Shown: positions 36,401 to 46,814 of the stretch, in pieces
How positions within the stretch are numbered: position 1 is the stretch's first letter
How the letters are laid out: each line of letters begins with the position of its first letter
NCBI GenBank assembly: GCA_963383645.1
Contig: OY726557.1
Coordinates: 126,752,603-126,816,602, forward strand
Source: Muscardinus avellanarius
Taxonomy: Eukaryota; Chordata; Mammalia; Rodentia; Gliridae
Direction: 5' to 3'
Length of the DNA stretch: 64,000 bases
Translations under genes and position numbers: made by a program
Notes under the pieces: generated by a model
Database searches by the model: none
What the model saw: only the letters and a program-made list of their open reading frames with translations
What the model was told of the DNA's origin: nothing

Positions 36401-39219
36401 TTTATGGTATTGGGGACTGAACCCAGAAGCACTATCTCTGGGCTACGCTCCCAGACCTATTTTATTTTTATTTTTGAAACAGGGTCTCCTCCTCCCCCTC
36501 CTCCTCCTCCTCCTCCTCCTCCTCCTCCTCCTCCTCCTCCTCCTCCTCCTTCTTGAAATTCTCTTGTACTTAAACATATCAAATGAAGTCAACCATTAAG
36601 CCAAGCATGGGAAGGAGGGATGGGGAGGGAATGGGGCGGGGATTGGGTAGGGGCTAACTGGGTGATGTGTGCATGTATGTCTACACAAGTTTTTTACCCC
36701 ATTATGATGTATGTGCGCCAATAAAAAGAAATAAAAAAAAAACAGGGTCTCACTAGGTTGAGGAGAGTCTCACTACTTTCTAAGCTAAGTATTGAGATTA
36801 TAGGCATGCACCACCACGCCTGGCTTCCCCAGCCCTTTTTATTTTTTGTTTTGAAACAGAGTCTCTTGCTAGGTTGCTCTGAGCCTTGCTAAATTGCTGA
36901 GGCTGTGAACCTGCGAGCCTCCTGTCTCAGCCTCCCGAGTACTGGGATTAGAGGCATGCACCACCATGCCTGGCTTCGCCTGCACTCCTGCAGGCCTCTG
37001 CCCTCACCTGGATCCCATCCCCTTGGCTCAGGAACACCAACTGGGTGGACTTGAGAAGCAGGTCTTTACCCACTCTCGCCTCTCTCCCTTTTAACCTTCC
37101 TATCCAGGTACGAAAAGGGTTCTGGAAACAGCCTCCCCTCATCTGGGACGTGAACCCCAAGCAGGTTCGGATCCTCAATCCCTTCTTCATGGAGCTCACT
37201 GCTGACAAACTGCTGAGCCTGCCGATACAGCAGCCTCGCAAGAGTAGGCAGGTGATGATGGGCCGGGGTCAGCCTGAAGGTCGGTGCTGGGGGACGGCGG
37301 CTCAGAACCCAGGAGAGGGGAGGGTAGTAGGAGACAGCTGCTTACACTGCACCTTCAGGAACACACCTGTAATCAAAGGAAGGCTTCTTAGAGAGTGCAC
37401 TGGGCAATTGTGGGGCAGCTCCAAAGTGGGAATCAGAGAAGGATGCGTGTTAGATTTGGGGCTGGAGTTAAGAGGATGTTTTGGGCTGGTCAGAATTTGT
37501 GTGTGTTGGGAGTTGCTGGAACGGTCTTCGGAGTGGCTTGAGCCTGTGCAGAGTTCTTGTTAGATGCTTGGGCTCATCTTCTCTTGGCGCTGTTGGCCTG
37601 ATGGAGTTAGAAGAGGCTTCTGCGGTCGGTCTTGCCTGCCGTGGTATGCTCTGGTGTGTCAGTTTTGGGAGTCACAGTGTAGTTTTGTGAGTTATGGTTT
37701 TGGTTTCAGCTCTGTGTCCTGGTGGTCGTCAGCTGGGGAGCTTAAACACACTTTGTAGCCTCCCAGGACTGTCTCCTTGTGTCTTAGACACTGTGTGGGG
37801 GGGGCATGAACCAGCAGAAACATGAGTCTGTCACTTGTACCCTGGGGTTTCTTGTTTACATTGTGGGGATGATATTCATTCTGACCTTTTAAGGCCATCA
37901 TAAGATTTAAGAAGATGATTAAGGCCGGGTATGGTGGCACACACTTGTAATGCCAATACTTGGGAGGCTGAGACAGGAGGATTGCAGGTTTGAGGCCAGC
38001 CTTAGCAATTTAGTAAGGACCTCAGCAACTTAGTGAGACCCTGTTTCAAAATAAAAATAAAGCAATAAAAAAGAAGATTATGTAAAGTGCCTATCATGAA
38101 GATTGGAGTATGATGCCTGCTCAATAGTACTTGTCAAATTTTGAATAAATAATTGTATGTTTGTTTAAATTTGTCGGGCATGGTGGCACATGCTTGTAAT
38201 CCCAGTACTTGGGAGGCTGAGACAGGAAGGTGGCAGGTTCCTAGCTAGCTTTAGCAACTTAGTGAGGTCCTCTCCAAGTTAGTGAGACTTTGTTTCAAAA
38301 CACAGAATAAAAAAATTGGGCTAGGGATGTAGCTCAAGGTAGAATGCCCTTGGGTTCAATTCCCAGTACTGAAAAAAAAAAAAAAAAGTGTTACTGGGGA
38401 TTGAATCCAGGGTGCTGCAGGATATCTCCAGCCCTTTGAAACAGAGTCTCATGAAGTTGCCCAGGCTGACCTGGAATTTGCTGTCCTCCTGCCTCAGCCT
38501 CCCAATTTCCTGGGATTACACGCTTGTGTCACTGTGCCTGGTTAATAATTTTATTCTTAATTTTGTTGTTGTTGTTGTTGTTTGTTTGGGTACAGGGGAT
38601 GCAACTCAGGGGCATTCTACAAGCCCTTTTTATTTTGAAACAGGTTCTTAACAAATTGTTGAGGGTTTCTTTAAGTTGCTGAAGCTGGCTTTGAACCTGT
38701 GAGCCTCCTGTCCCTGCCTCCCAAGTACTGGAATTATGGGTGTGGTGGTACACGCCTGGTATGATTTACTCTTGGTGTCTACTGTGACTCAGTGTCACAT
38801 GTTAAACACCTATGTTCTCCTTTCCCTAAGGAGACACAGCCTACAGACCAAGCCTCCGGTTGCGATGTGGTGTGATCAAATGCCACAAAAGAATGGGTCA
38901 CAGGGCTGTGGACTTGGAGGAGGGGCACACTTCTGCTGAGGGCAGTGTGTGGGGCTCCCCAAGGGAAGTGGAACAGGGGTTGGGCCTGGCAGGATCATGG
39001 GGCCCCTCAGGCAGGGAACTGGGGAGAGGCTTTCTGTTTGGCAAGGCCTCACAGCTTTCTAGCCCCCAGGTTGTCCTAGTAAAAGTGAAATTTGGGGGCA
39101 GCAAGGCTTCGATGCATAGGTAGGCGTATAGATAGAGTGAAGGCTGGCATGGGGCGTCAGAGAGGTGGAGCCTGGGCCCAGATCCTGGCAGTGAGAGGGA
39201 AAAAGGAGGGACTGGCCAT

Positions 39220-39255
<36 letters not shown>

Positions 39256-42170
39256 GTGGTACTGGGAGCCTTTCTACCTCCAGGCTACACTCCCAGACCT
39301 ATTTTTACATTTTTATTTGGAAACTGGGTCTCCTAAGCCAGCGCGTGCGGCTGGCTTCAAACCTGCATGATCCTCCTGTCTCTGCCTCCCAAGCGCGGGG
39401 ATTACAAGCGTGCGCCACCACGCCTGGCCGACTTGCTGGTTTTCTGTGGCTATCTAAGTACTTAATGCAAGCCTAGTGGCCTTCCACACTGCGCCTGCCC
39501 AGCTCGTGTCCTGTGGGCTCTTTGAACTAAGTTCCTATCTGCAGGCTCTGAGGGAAAATTAGCTTCCAAGTTCACTCTTGTTGCACGTATTGGGTTCCTG
39601 TAGTTTAGGACTGAGGTCTCCAGGTCCGTGCTGGCAATCAGCGGCATGAGGGGTACCCTCGATTCTGGGAGGCTGCACTCAATCTTGCCACTTGGCTCCC
39701 TTCATCTTCAAGCTAATGATAGGCTAAAGCCTTCTTGTGCTTCATATCTCTGACTTCTTCCAACTCTGATTTCAACACATAGTTTTATATATGTACCCAG
39801 GAGCATTCTACCTCCGAGCTACACCCCCAGCCCAATTTTTTATTCTTTAAACAGGACTTCATTAAGTAGCTGAGGCTGGCCTCGGACCTGCGATCCTCTT
39901 TTGGGATTACGAGCATGCACCACCGTGCCGGGCATCGGCAAACAGTTTTAAAGGGTTAGGTGATTAGGTCAGCCCATCAGGAGAGTTTCCCTCTTATAGC
40001 CAACTGTGCCATATAAAGTAACATAGCAAAACATAATTATGGTCATCCCATTGGCTGTTTCCACATACTGTAAGGGGAGGCGATTATACAAGAGTGAGGG
40101 TCATTAGGGGTCCTCTTATGATTCTTCCTGCTACAAACTATGGGTGGAATTCAGAGGTGTTGAACCAATTTTAGTCCAGCTTGGACATGTAGGTGGATAG
40201 TAACATACTTAACTAATTCAGAGAGCGCAGGGAAGAAGAGTGTGGTGACTTCAAGGAGCTTGTGTCTAGGCTGAGCTGTCTAGGAGGTGGCAGCGTGTTT
40301 TTCGGGGTCTCAAATTGGATGAGCGACCATGGGGGTGCTTAAAGCAACAAGGGTGAGCCAAGTGCTGTGGCACACATCTGTAAACCCAGTGCTTGAGGAA
40401 CTGAGACAGAAAGATTACAGGTTTGAGGCCAGTCTCAGCAACTTAGTGAGACCCTTAGCAACTTAAGGGTCTCACTAACTTAAGACCCTGTTTCAAAATA
40501 AAAAGGGTTAGCCGGGTGTAGTGGCACACGCCTGTAATCCCCGGGCTTGGGAGGCTGAGACAGGAGGATCGCATGGGTTCGAAGCCAGCCTCAGCTACTT
40601 AGTGAGGCTCTCAGCAACCTAGTGAGACCCTGTTTCCAAATTAAAAAAAAAAAAAAAAAAAAGGTCTGGGAGTATAGCCGGAGGTAGAAAGCCCCTGGGT
40701 TCCACCCTCAGTGTCACACACACACAAAAAATAATAATAATAATAATAAATAAAAATAAAAAGGATTGGGGGCATAGCTCAGAGATGGGAAGCCCCTGGG
40801 TTCCAAGAAAGAAAGTAGAGAGAGAGGAAGGAAAAGAAGGAAGGAAACAAAAACCAAAGCAACAAGAGTAAAAAAGAAGATCCTGGCAGGAAGTAGGAAT
40901 GAGAAGGCAAGAGGGATGCTGGGAGAAAGCCGGCGTCAAGAGGCCTGAGGAGGTCCTGGAGATAGCTCCCGCACAGGAGTGGGAAGTGCTCTGCAGGGCG
41001 GGTTGCTGGAGCTGAGGAAGGTGAGATTTATGTTCAATATCAGGTGGCTCATCCCCGTGGATGCATTAAGAATGGAGGAAGTGAGGTCCTTACAGCAGTC
41101 CGTAAGATAGCTAGGAAAGGTATAATTGAGTCAGAATAACAGCAGCTACTGCTTAATAGATGCTAAGACAGCCGGGCGTGGTACTCGAGAGTCTGGGACA
41201 GGAGGGTCATAGGTTTGAGGCCAGCCTCAGCAACTTAATGAGACGCTGGGCAACTGAGCAAGATCCTGATTCAAAATTTAAAAAGGGGTAGGGATGTAGC
41301 TTGGAGGTAGGATGCCTCTGGGCTCAAGCCCCAGTACCAAAAGAGAGACGGAGAGCGGGGAGAGAAATACATTCCTATCCCACGAAGGGCCACTCATCCG
41401 GTGAGTGTTCAAGGCCCCAGATCTTCTGAATGGGGTGTGCTCCGAGGAAGAAGGGCAGATCCCTTCCCCTTCGAGTGAGTCACTTCCTATTTGTAATCCT
41501 CAGCTCCCTCCTCAGTGAAATGGGGCCAATAACAGTAGCTACTGGCAAGTGTTTCTGGGAGAACTGGGTGCTGTATGACACTGTGTTGATACCTGTCGTA
41601 GAGTCTGGCTGGTACATAGTAAGTTCTCCAAAAGTAAGAGATAGTGTTAGGATGATTTCTGTTATTGTCATCCTGATTGCCAGTGTCCTCCCTAGGGACC
41701 AAACCCTCCCCAGATATGTAGAGTTGCATTAGCCAGTATGGTAGCCGCTGGCCACATGTGGCTACTTAAACTCAATCTCTCTTTTATTTTTTTTTGTGGT
41801 ACTGAGTATGGAGCCCAGGGGCTTTTCGGCTTTTCTACCTCCGGGCTATACTCCCAGACCCATTTTATATTTTATTTGGAAACAGGGTCTCACTAAGTTG
41901 CTGAGAGCCTCACTAAGTAGCTGAGGCTGGCTTTGAACCTCCTGTCTCAGCCTCCGGTCTTGATCCTCCTATCTCAGCCTCCCAAGTGCTGGGATTACAA
42001 GCGTGCACCACCATGCCCGGCGCTATTTAAACTTAAAATTTAATCAATTAGGGCTTGAGTGTAGCTCAGTGGCAAAGTACTTGCATGGACTGTATAAGGT
42101 TCAGGATTCCATTGCCAGCACTGTTAAAAAAAAAAAAAAAAAGCCAGGCATGGACCACCATGTCCAGCTC

Positions 42171-42205
<35 letters not shown>

Positions 42206-43287
42206 TTGTGGGGCTGGGGTTGGAACCAGGGGCATTTAACCTCTGAGCTACACCCCCTGCCCTATTTTTTAAGTTCTTTATTTTGAAACAGGGTTACTAA
42301 GTTGCGGAGGGCCTCACTAAGTAGCAAAGGCTGTCCAGTGAACCTCGATCCTCCGGTCTCAGAATCCCAAATGCTGGGATTATAAGCGTGCGCCACCACA
42401 CCCAGCTCATGTCCAGTTCTTTTATTTTGTATTTTGGAATAGACTCATAAGTTACTGAGTGTCTCACTAAGTAGTTGAGGCTGGCCTCAAACCTGAGATC
42501 CTCCTGTTTCAGCCTCCCAAGTACTGGGATTATAGGCATGTGCTACCACACCTAACATGACTGAAAATTCTACAGAATAAAAACCTCAGTTTCTTAACGG
42601 TACTAGCCCTTTGGGTACTCGGTTAGCTAGTGGCTGTCCTGTTGAACAGCACAAAGAAAGAACATTTCATGACTGTAGAAAGTTCCTTCAAATTGCACTG
42701 GCCCAGAAGATGGGGTGGAGCAGGGCTCCCATAACACTTTACCATCCCTTGTCCCTCAGAAGCCGACTACAGGCCTATTGGCCATCACCCTCGCCCTCCA
42801 CCTCTGCGACTTGGTGCACATTGCTGGCTTCGGCTACCCCAACGCCTATAATAAGAAGCAGACCATTCACTACTATGAGCAGATCACGCTCAAGTCCATG
42901 GTGGTAAGTGGCCCTGCCCGGGAGCTCAGGGGTCCAGGCGGGTCTGGGGACCAGAAAACCAGAAGGAAGCTGGGTGATGCCCAGGTGCCTGGAGGTGGCT
43001 CAGCATGAGGTCATTCAGAGTCAGAACTGGTACCCAAGCATCCCAACTCCCCAGCCAGCATCCTCTCTATTCAGCCACATGGGTCCTGTCTCCCTTCTGA
43101 GAACCGACACAGGGAAGAAACTTCCCCAAAATGTGGGGCCCTGGGAGGGACAGGGAAGCCCCAGGGAGCTCCTCAGCTGCTTCTTTGACTGTCTCCACAG
43201 GGGTCAGGCCACAATGTCTCCCAAGAGGCCCTGGCCATCAAGCGGATGCTGGAGATCGGAGCCATCAAGAACCTCACGTACTTCTGA
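33399..43287 (+). CDS. ST3GAL4: ST3 beta-galactoside alpha-2,3-sialyltransferase 4 (spliced)
   Basis: Ten coding exons join to 1,002 nt (333 residues plus stop), the usual length of this enzyme, with GT-AG introns and no lesion. It is a CAZy GT29 type II Golgi membrane enzyme that transfers sialic acid from CMP-Neu5Ac to the 3-OH of terminal galactose on N- and O-glycans and glycolipids, helping to build sialyl-Lewis x-type selectin ligands. Visible parts: short cytosolic N-terminus; membrane anchor at about residues 8-26 (LLAMLALVLVIMVW); stem; sialylmotif L from about residue 117 (CRRCVVVGNG ... RLNNAPVAGYEGDVGSKTT); sialylmotif S at about 259-284 (TTGLLAITLALHLCDLVHI); motif III HYYE (294-297); motif VS His309-x4-Glu314. 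Cys120 and Cys273 are the expected disulfide pair. Sequons include NHS, NSS, NVS and NLT. The C-terminus NLTYF and the exon structure fit ST3GAL4 rather than ST3GAL3 or ST3GAL6. Start chosen for the MISKSRWKLLAM N-terminus and an A at -3. Confidence 0.97.
33708..33792 (+). CDS. ST3GAL4: ST3GAL4 coding exon 2 (membrane anchor)
   Basis: Acceptor CCCTGCAG, donor GTGAGT. Encodes the transmembrane anchor and SISREDRYIEL. A second acceptor 24 nt upstream (TTTCTGCCTCCAG, exon from 33,684) would stay in frame. An ATG at 33,695 would give the alternative N-terminus MCPAGWKLLAM known for this gene. Confidence 0.95.
34102..34182 (+). CDS. ST3GAL4: ST3GAL4 coding exon 3 (stem)
   Basis: Acceptor TTTTGTCTCCAG, donor GTAAGT. 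Encodes FYFPIPEKKEPC and the following stem residues. Confidence 0.95.
34400..34497 (+). CDS. ST3GAL4: ST3GAL4 coding exon 4
   Basis: Acceptor CCCTGTGCAG, donor GTAAGT. Encodes the sequon NHS, then DYFWVKTPSAYELPFGTKG. Confidence 0.95.
34706..34766 (+). CDS. ST3GAL4: ST3GAL4 coding exon 5
   Basis: Acceptor CTTTTTGTAG, donor GTAAGG. Encodes EDLLLRVLAITSYSIPESIQ. Confidence 0.95.
35281..35376 (+). CDS. ST3GAL4: ST3GAL4 coding exon 6 (sialylmotif L, first part)
   Basis: Acceptor TTTCCATGACAG, donor GTGTGT. Encodes CRRCVVVGNGNRLRNSSLGD and INKYDVVI, the nucleotide-sugar-binding half of motif L. Confidence 0.96.
35494..35683 (+). CDS. ST3GAL4: ST3GAL4 coding exon 7 (sialylmotif L, second part)
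   Basis: Acceptor CTCTGCCCCAG, donor GTAAAT. Encodes LNNAPVAGYEGDVGSKTTMR to WIETILSDKKR. Confidence 0.96.
36306..36488 (-). repeat. Antisense SINEs, second one interrupted
   Basis: An ID half (36,335-36,385) and an antisense dimer starting at 36,403 that is broken at GAAACAGGGTCTC by the retroposon at 36,489-36,739. Its B1 half resumes at 36,740-36,830. Confidence 0.8.
36489..36739 (+). mobile_element. 5'-truncated retroposon with L1-like 3' end
   Basis: A (TCC)n tract (about 36,489-36,549) leads into a body (GTACTTAAACATATCAAATG), a G-rich polypurine run (36,608-36,653), GGGGCTAACTGGGTGATGTG, and an A-rich tail. It is flanked by AAACAGGGTCTC at 36,477-36,488 and 36,740-36,751. The body aligns with the 3' 180 bp of the composite element at 62,130-63,916. 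It lies sense within the intron between ST3GAL4 coding exons 7 and 8. Confidence 0.75.
36740..36975 (-). repeat. SINE remainder and further antisense B1
   Basis: Rest of the interrupted SINE to 36,830, then another linker plus B1 half (36,835-36,975), ending about 130 bp before coding exon 8. Confidence 0.8.
37108..37251 (+). CDS. ST3GAL4: ST3GAL4 coding exon 8
   Basis: Acceptor CCTTCCTATCCAG, donor GTGATG. Encodes VRKGFWKQPPLIWDVNPKQ to LPIQQPRKSRQ. An inner GTAGGC at 37,243 is rejected because only the later donor keeps frame with exon 9. Confidence 0.95.
37845..38155 (-). repeat. MIR split by a B1-dID
   Basis: Antisense MIR-like halves at 37,845-37,921 and 38,076-38,155 (TATGTAAAGTGCCTATCATG, CCTGCTCAATAGTA) flank a plus-strand B1-dID lacking its ID half (37,922-38,070). 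AAGAAGATGATTA and AAGAAGATTAT are its target-site duplications. Confidence 0.7.
38175..38760. repeat. Three SINEs in ST3GAL4 intron 8
   Basis: Plus-strand dimer 38,175-38,385, antisense older copy 38,390-38,545 and antisense dimer 38,585-38,760, with a GTT run at 38,563-38,585. 38,761-39,220 is single-copy. Confidence 0.8.
39222..39430 (-). repeat. Antisense variant B1-dID with long T-run
   Basis: A T-run of about 33 bp (39,222-39,254), then a variant-type dimer with CCAGCGCGTGCGGCTGGC in its B1 half. 39,431-39,780 is single-copy. Confidence 0.85.
39790..39940 (-). repeat. Antisense B1-dID with internal deletion
   Basis: ID half and linker are intact; the B1 half lacks the GTCTCAGCCTCCCAAG segment. 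39,941-40,349 is single-copy. Confidence 0.75.
40350..40810 (+). repeat. Two plus-strand SINEs and an ID half
   Basis: Diverged copy 40,350-40,507 with an inverted repeat at 40,443-40,478, dimer 40,508-40,715, (ATA)n 40,730-40,750 and an ID half 40,760-40,805. 40,811-41,170 is A/G-rich then single-copy. Confidence 0.8.
41172..41345 (+). repeat. B1-dID with shortened B1
   Basis: GCCGGGCGTGGTACTCGAGA skips about 25 bp of normal B1; the rest of the dimer is present. Confidence 0.75.
41470..41665 (-). repeat. MIR SINE, near full length
   Basis: Antisense order AGTGAAATGGGGCCAATAAC, AGTAGCTACTGG, GCTGGTACATAGTAAGTTC matches MIR. Chance open frames here are not genes. Confidence 0.7.
41790..42555. 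repeat. SINE stack in ST3GAL4 intron 8
   Basis: Antisense dimer 41,790-42,025 with a partial internal duplication (CCTGTCTCAGCCTCC, CCTATCTCAGCCTCC), ID 42,050-42,125 on plus, (ATTT)n 42,170-42,207, antisense dimer 42,208-42,410 and antisense B1 42,411-42,555. Confidence 0.8.
42760..42903 (+). CDS. ST3GAL4: ST3GAL4 coding exon 9 (sialylmotif S and motif III)
   Basis: Acceptor CTTGTCCCTCAG, donor GTAAGT. Encodes KPTTGLLAITLALHLCDLVH, GFGYPNAYNKK and HYYEQITLKSMV. The 5.5-kb intron before it is the largest between coding exons. Confidence 0.96.
43201..43287 (+). CDS. ST3GAL4: ST3GAL4 coding exon 10 (motif VS, stop)
   Basis: Acceptor CTGTCTCCACAG. Encodes GSGHNVSQEALAIKRMLEIG, then AIKNLTYF and TGA at 43,285-43,287. 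Confidence 0.96.
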   Translation, partial: GSGHNVSQEALAIKRMLEIGAIKNLTYF

Positions 43288-43886
43288 CTTAGGCGAGAGC
43301 TCTAACCTGTCGGTCACCCACGCCACGGCCTGAGCATCCCTCGTCCATGGCTGTGGGGGTGCCTGGTGCCAGCATGGCCCACTTGGACTCACCACCCCCC
43401 GTTTGGGAAGGGGGTCCTGGGACTGGTACAGGCTGAGATGAGGCCGTGCCCCTGGCTGCTCTCACGGGGCCCTGGTCCAGTCAAGGCCGAGGCACCGGAC
43501 CTCCGGGAGCAGGGCCAGAGCGGGGAGGGGGGGTTCATCGCTGAGAGTCCTCTTTCCGCCAGCACCGAGAGATTATTTAATGGGCTATTTAATTAAGGGG
43601 TAGGAAAGTGCTGTGGGCTGGTCCCGTGGCATCCAGAAAGGGGGCACAGTACAGTGTTCTGCCCACCTTTTATAAAAACTTACTTGTGACGGGCCCACCA
43701 ACGCCTAGACCCAGAGCTGGCCTCCCAGGAGGGCGGGGCATGTGGAGAGGGTGGGTGTCTTCCAGAGAGGGGCTGCTACCTCCCAGCAGGCATGGGAAGA
43801 GCACAGGTGAGGGGGTTCCACCGAGAAGGGGACCTCAACCAGAAAAGAGGTTTCAAACCTACTATTAAAATATTTTTCCTAAAACG
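43288..43886 (+). terminator. ST3GAL4: ST3GAL4 3' UTR and poly(A) signal
   Basis: GC-rich 3' UTR after the stop, ending in an AT-rich stretch with ATTAAA at 43,864-43,869. Cleavage would fall at about 43,885, followed by GTGTGAGACCCTGTGTGTTT, a GU-rich downstream element. The exact cleavage site is inferred. Confidence 0.75.
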
Positions 43887-45645
43887 GAAGCGGTGTGAGA
43901 CCCTGTGTGTTTTTAGCTTGAAGAAGGCACAGCTGAGGGCACCGTGGTGTGCCCACAGCAGAGTGTGGCCCTTGGTGGAATAACTATCCCTGAGACAGTG
44001 CGTAGTACCAGTCACGCACCATCTCCCTAGCATAGCCGGTGAGCAAGTGGTGCCCAGAGCTGGGTGTCTGTGGACACCCAGCCCGACATCCTGCATCCTG
44101 GTCTGTCTCCCAGGGGAAGGGAAGGAGGAGACTGGAAGATGCCAGATGGGCGTGGCAGACTCCTTCCCTGGTCTTCCTTCCTCTCTCTTGCTTTCTTCAG
44201 TTACTAAAAATCTCATGCTGGGAGTTGTGGGTTTTAAGGACAGGGGTGGGGCAGACAAAGAAAGCCAAGTTTTCCTTCTCAGATTAAGTGGGAATTATAA
44301 AATGGAGTTTGTGGAAGGCCCTGCCAGTAGCACCGGCTGCCAAGATTGGGGTGGGCAGGGCTGGAAGGCAGCGTCCGAGGGATTTGGCAAGGCCTGTCAG
44401 CCAGCCACCCAGCCAGGGGATGAGATGGTTTCCTCCCCAAGTCCTCAGAATTTGAATAGCCCTGCCGTTTGCCTGTCTCCCCAGCCTTTGTTCTCCATCT
44501 TCCCAGACCCTACTCTGCTGCCAACTGGGCCTCCTGCCACCCCCACAGCTGTTCCTTTACATCTGGGGCCAGGAGGGAGCACTGGAACTCCCCCCAGGAA
44601 TTGGAACTCACAGCTGTGTTCCTGGCTTTCTCGGAAAGAGCTGCAGGCTTGAGGTTTTGAGGCAAGCCAGGCTGAGACGGGAAAGATATTGCAGGGTAGG
44701 GGTTTAGGAGGAACAGAGGGGTATGACACAGTGCTTGACCGAGGCTTGGAAGAGTGTTGGACTAACTTAGAGAACAGCCTCCCTCGTCCTGCAGGACACT
44801 CTGAGGACTGTCCCAGGGAATGGAATTGCCTGCAGGCTCAGATGCCAGCCACTCTGCTGGGGGGGGGGGGGATTCTGAATAGGGTCCTAGTGCCTGCAGC
44901 CCAGCCCCCTCTTCCAGGTTTTGTCCAACAGAGGTCGTGGGTGTGCATGTAAACCCCAGCCCTGCTCATCCCCAGCTGCTTCTCTTGAGAGGACGCAAGG
45001 GAGTGTCCATGTCCCCAACAAGGGCCACCGAAAGTGGGTGTCTGCTCACATGATCCAGCTGTCCTGGAGCAAGGCCACTGTCTGACACTGAACGTGCCTA
45101 AGCTGAAGTCAGAATCCAACACATGAGGCTGGGCCAGACCCTGCCAAACTCCACGCACACAGAGGCATGGGAGCGTTTTACAGTCTCGTCTGGTTGTTTG
45201 TGACAGTCCTTCATGCTCACACGCAGAGAAGAGTATGTGTGCACAGACACGTCCACTCAGGCTATTGTGGGGGGCAGGGTAGGCATGGTTTTCTCCAGGG
45301 TGCCCCCACACTGCCCAAATGGAGGCAGTGCTGGGCGAGGCTCAGGGCTGGGAGTGAGCTTTGATGTGGAGTTGCTGGATGGAGTTCTCTGGAGTTCTGG
45401 GAAAGAGACTTGAGTCTTCAGTTAGCCCAACCTACATGAACAGCCTGCCTGCCAGCCTGCCTGGTACTGATTAAACCAGACCCTGAAAACGCAGCTGGAG
45501 GGGGAAGAGGGAAGAGAAGGGCCAAGCATGTGAGTGCAAGTCAGGGAATCTGGGTTCTTCACCTGGCAGTGCCACCCAATTCCCGCTGATCGATCTTGAC
45601 CCAATCCATTCTTTTCTGTGTCCGGCTTCCTGCATTCCTTGACAC
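43887..45645. other. Intergenic single-copy block
   Basis: No SINE for about 1.7 kb downstream of ST3GAL4. Contains a G-run at 44,860-44,872. Open frames are overlapping and unrecognised. Confidence 0.4.
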
Positions 45646-45649
45646 ATGA

Positions 45650-46325
45650 GGTGGTGCGCCTGTAATCCCAGTATGTGGCAGGCTGAGACAGGAGGATCAC
45701 AGTTTTGAGGCCAGCCTCAGCAATTTAAACTATTAAAAAATAAATAAATAAATAAATAGCCGGGCGTGGTGGTGCACACTTGTAATCCCTGCACTTGGGA
45801 GGCTGAGACAGGAGGATTGCACAGGTTCGAAGCCAGCCTCAGCTACTTAGTGAGGCTCTCAGAAACTTAGTGAGACCCTGTTTCCAAATAAAATATAAAA
45901 TAGGTCTGGGAGTATAGGCCGGAGGTAGAAAGCCTCTGGGTTCCACCTCCAGTACCACCAAAAATATAAAAATAAATAAATAAATAAATAAGTAATTTTA
46001 AAAAGGAAGGGCTGGGGGCTTAGCTCGCAGGTAGAATGCCTCTGGGTTCAACTCCCCAGTACCAAAACAAACAAACAAACAAACAAACAAAAAAGAGGGT
46101 TAGTCTAGCCAATGGGGACCACTTATCTCCAAATTACCTGGAGTGATGTAAGGAGTGATGCCTGGTGGTGCGCATACCTGTAATTCCAAGACTTGGTAGG
46201 CTGAGACTGGAGGATTGCAGGTCTGAGGCCAGTCTCAACAGTTTGGGGAGTTTCTAAATAAATAAAAAGTGGCTTGGAGGAGGGGTAATTCGGAATAGAA
46301 TGCCCCTGGGTTCAATCCCCAGGGG
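45650..46325 (+). repeat. Plus-strand SINE cluster
   Basis: B1 half 45,650-45,735 with AATA tail, dimer 45,760-45,965, (AATA)n, ID half 46,005-46,065, (CAAA)n 46,066-46,091, diverged dimer 46,160-46,325. Confidence 0.85.
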
Positions 46326-46499
46326 ATGGGAATGGGGCTAGAAATCCGGGCTCTCACAAGCAGCGGAACCGCTGCTGTAGCACTCTCCACTGCAGGGTGA
46401 GCTCACCAGCAGCTTTGGGCTCTAGTCTGGGTTGCCCTAAAGCCCATCCTAATCCCCGGTGCCCTTGAGCTGTGTTAACAAGGCGCTCAGGCTGTGGCA

Positions 46500-46765
46500 G
46501 CTCGGCTCGCTCGCAGACAGGGCGGGGCCGCGCGTGCGTGGTGGGGCGGGCGGCTGGGGCTGCGCAGACCCTGGCCCCGGCTCCCGCCTCCGGGTGCGGG
46601 CGCCTCCCGGGCAACCAGCGCAGGGCCCGGCGTGCGCCCCGCAGCCGGGGTTCTGGGCGCCGCCCGCGGTTGCTCAGCGCCCGCGAGTGTAACTCGGCTC
46701 CTGCCGGGTTGGCTCTGTGTGGAATTCATCCAGGCCCGGGTGAAACGGGCTTCAATCGCGAGGGA
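46500..46765. promoter_or_regulatory. Isolated CpG island with GC boxes
   Basis: Roughly 30 CpGs in about 210 bp (46,501-46,708), with CpGs continuing to about 46,765. GC-box (Sp1-type) motifs occur at 46,520-46,528 and 46,543-46,553. It is not a SINE or tandem repeat. It lies about 2.6 kb past the ST3GAL4 poly(A) signal and 11 kb from the KIRREL3 3' end, so it is not a known gene's promoter in this window. It could drive an unannotated transcript or be an intergenic regulatory island. Confidence 0.6.
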
Positions 46766-46814
46766 GCAGGGGAGACCTGCACCATCCAACTTAGATCTAC
46801 GAGTGCAGCCCTCT

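Noticed and set aside
37243..37248. GTAGGC as donor of ST3GAL4 exon 8
   Set aside because: Using it breaks the frame into exon 9. The GTGATG donor at 37,252 keeps the expected Lys-rich sequence and the 333-residue length.
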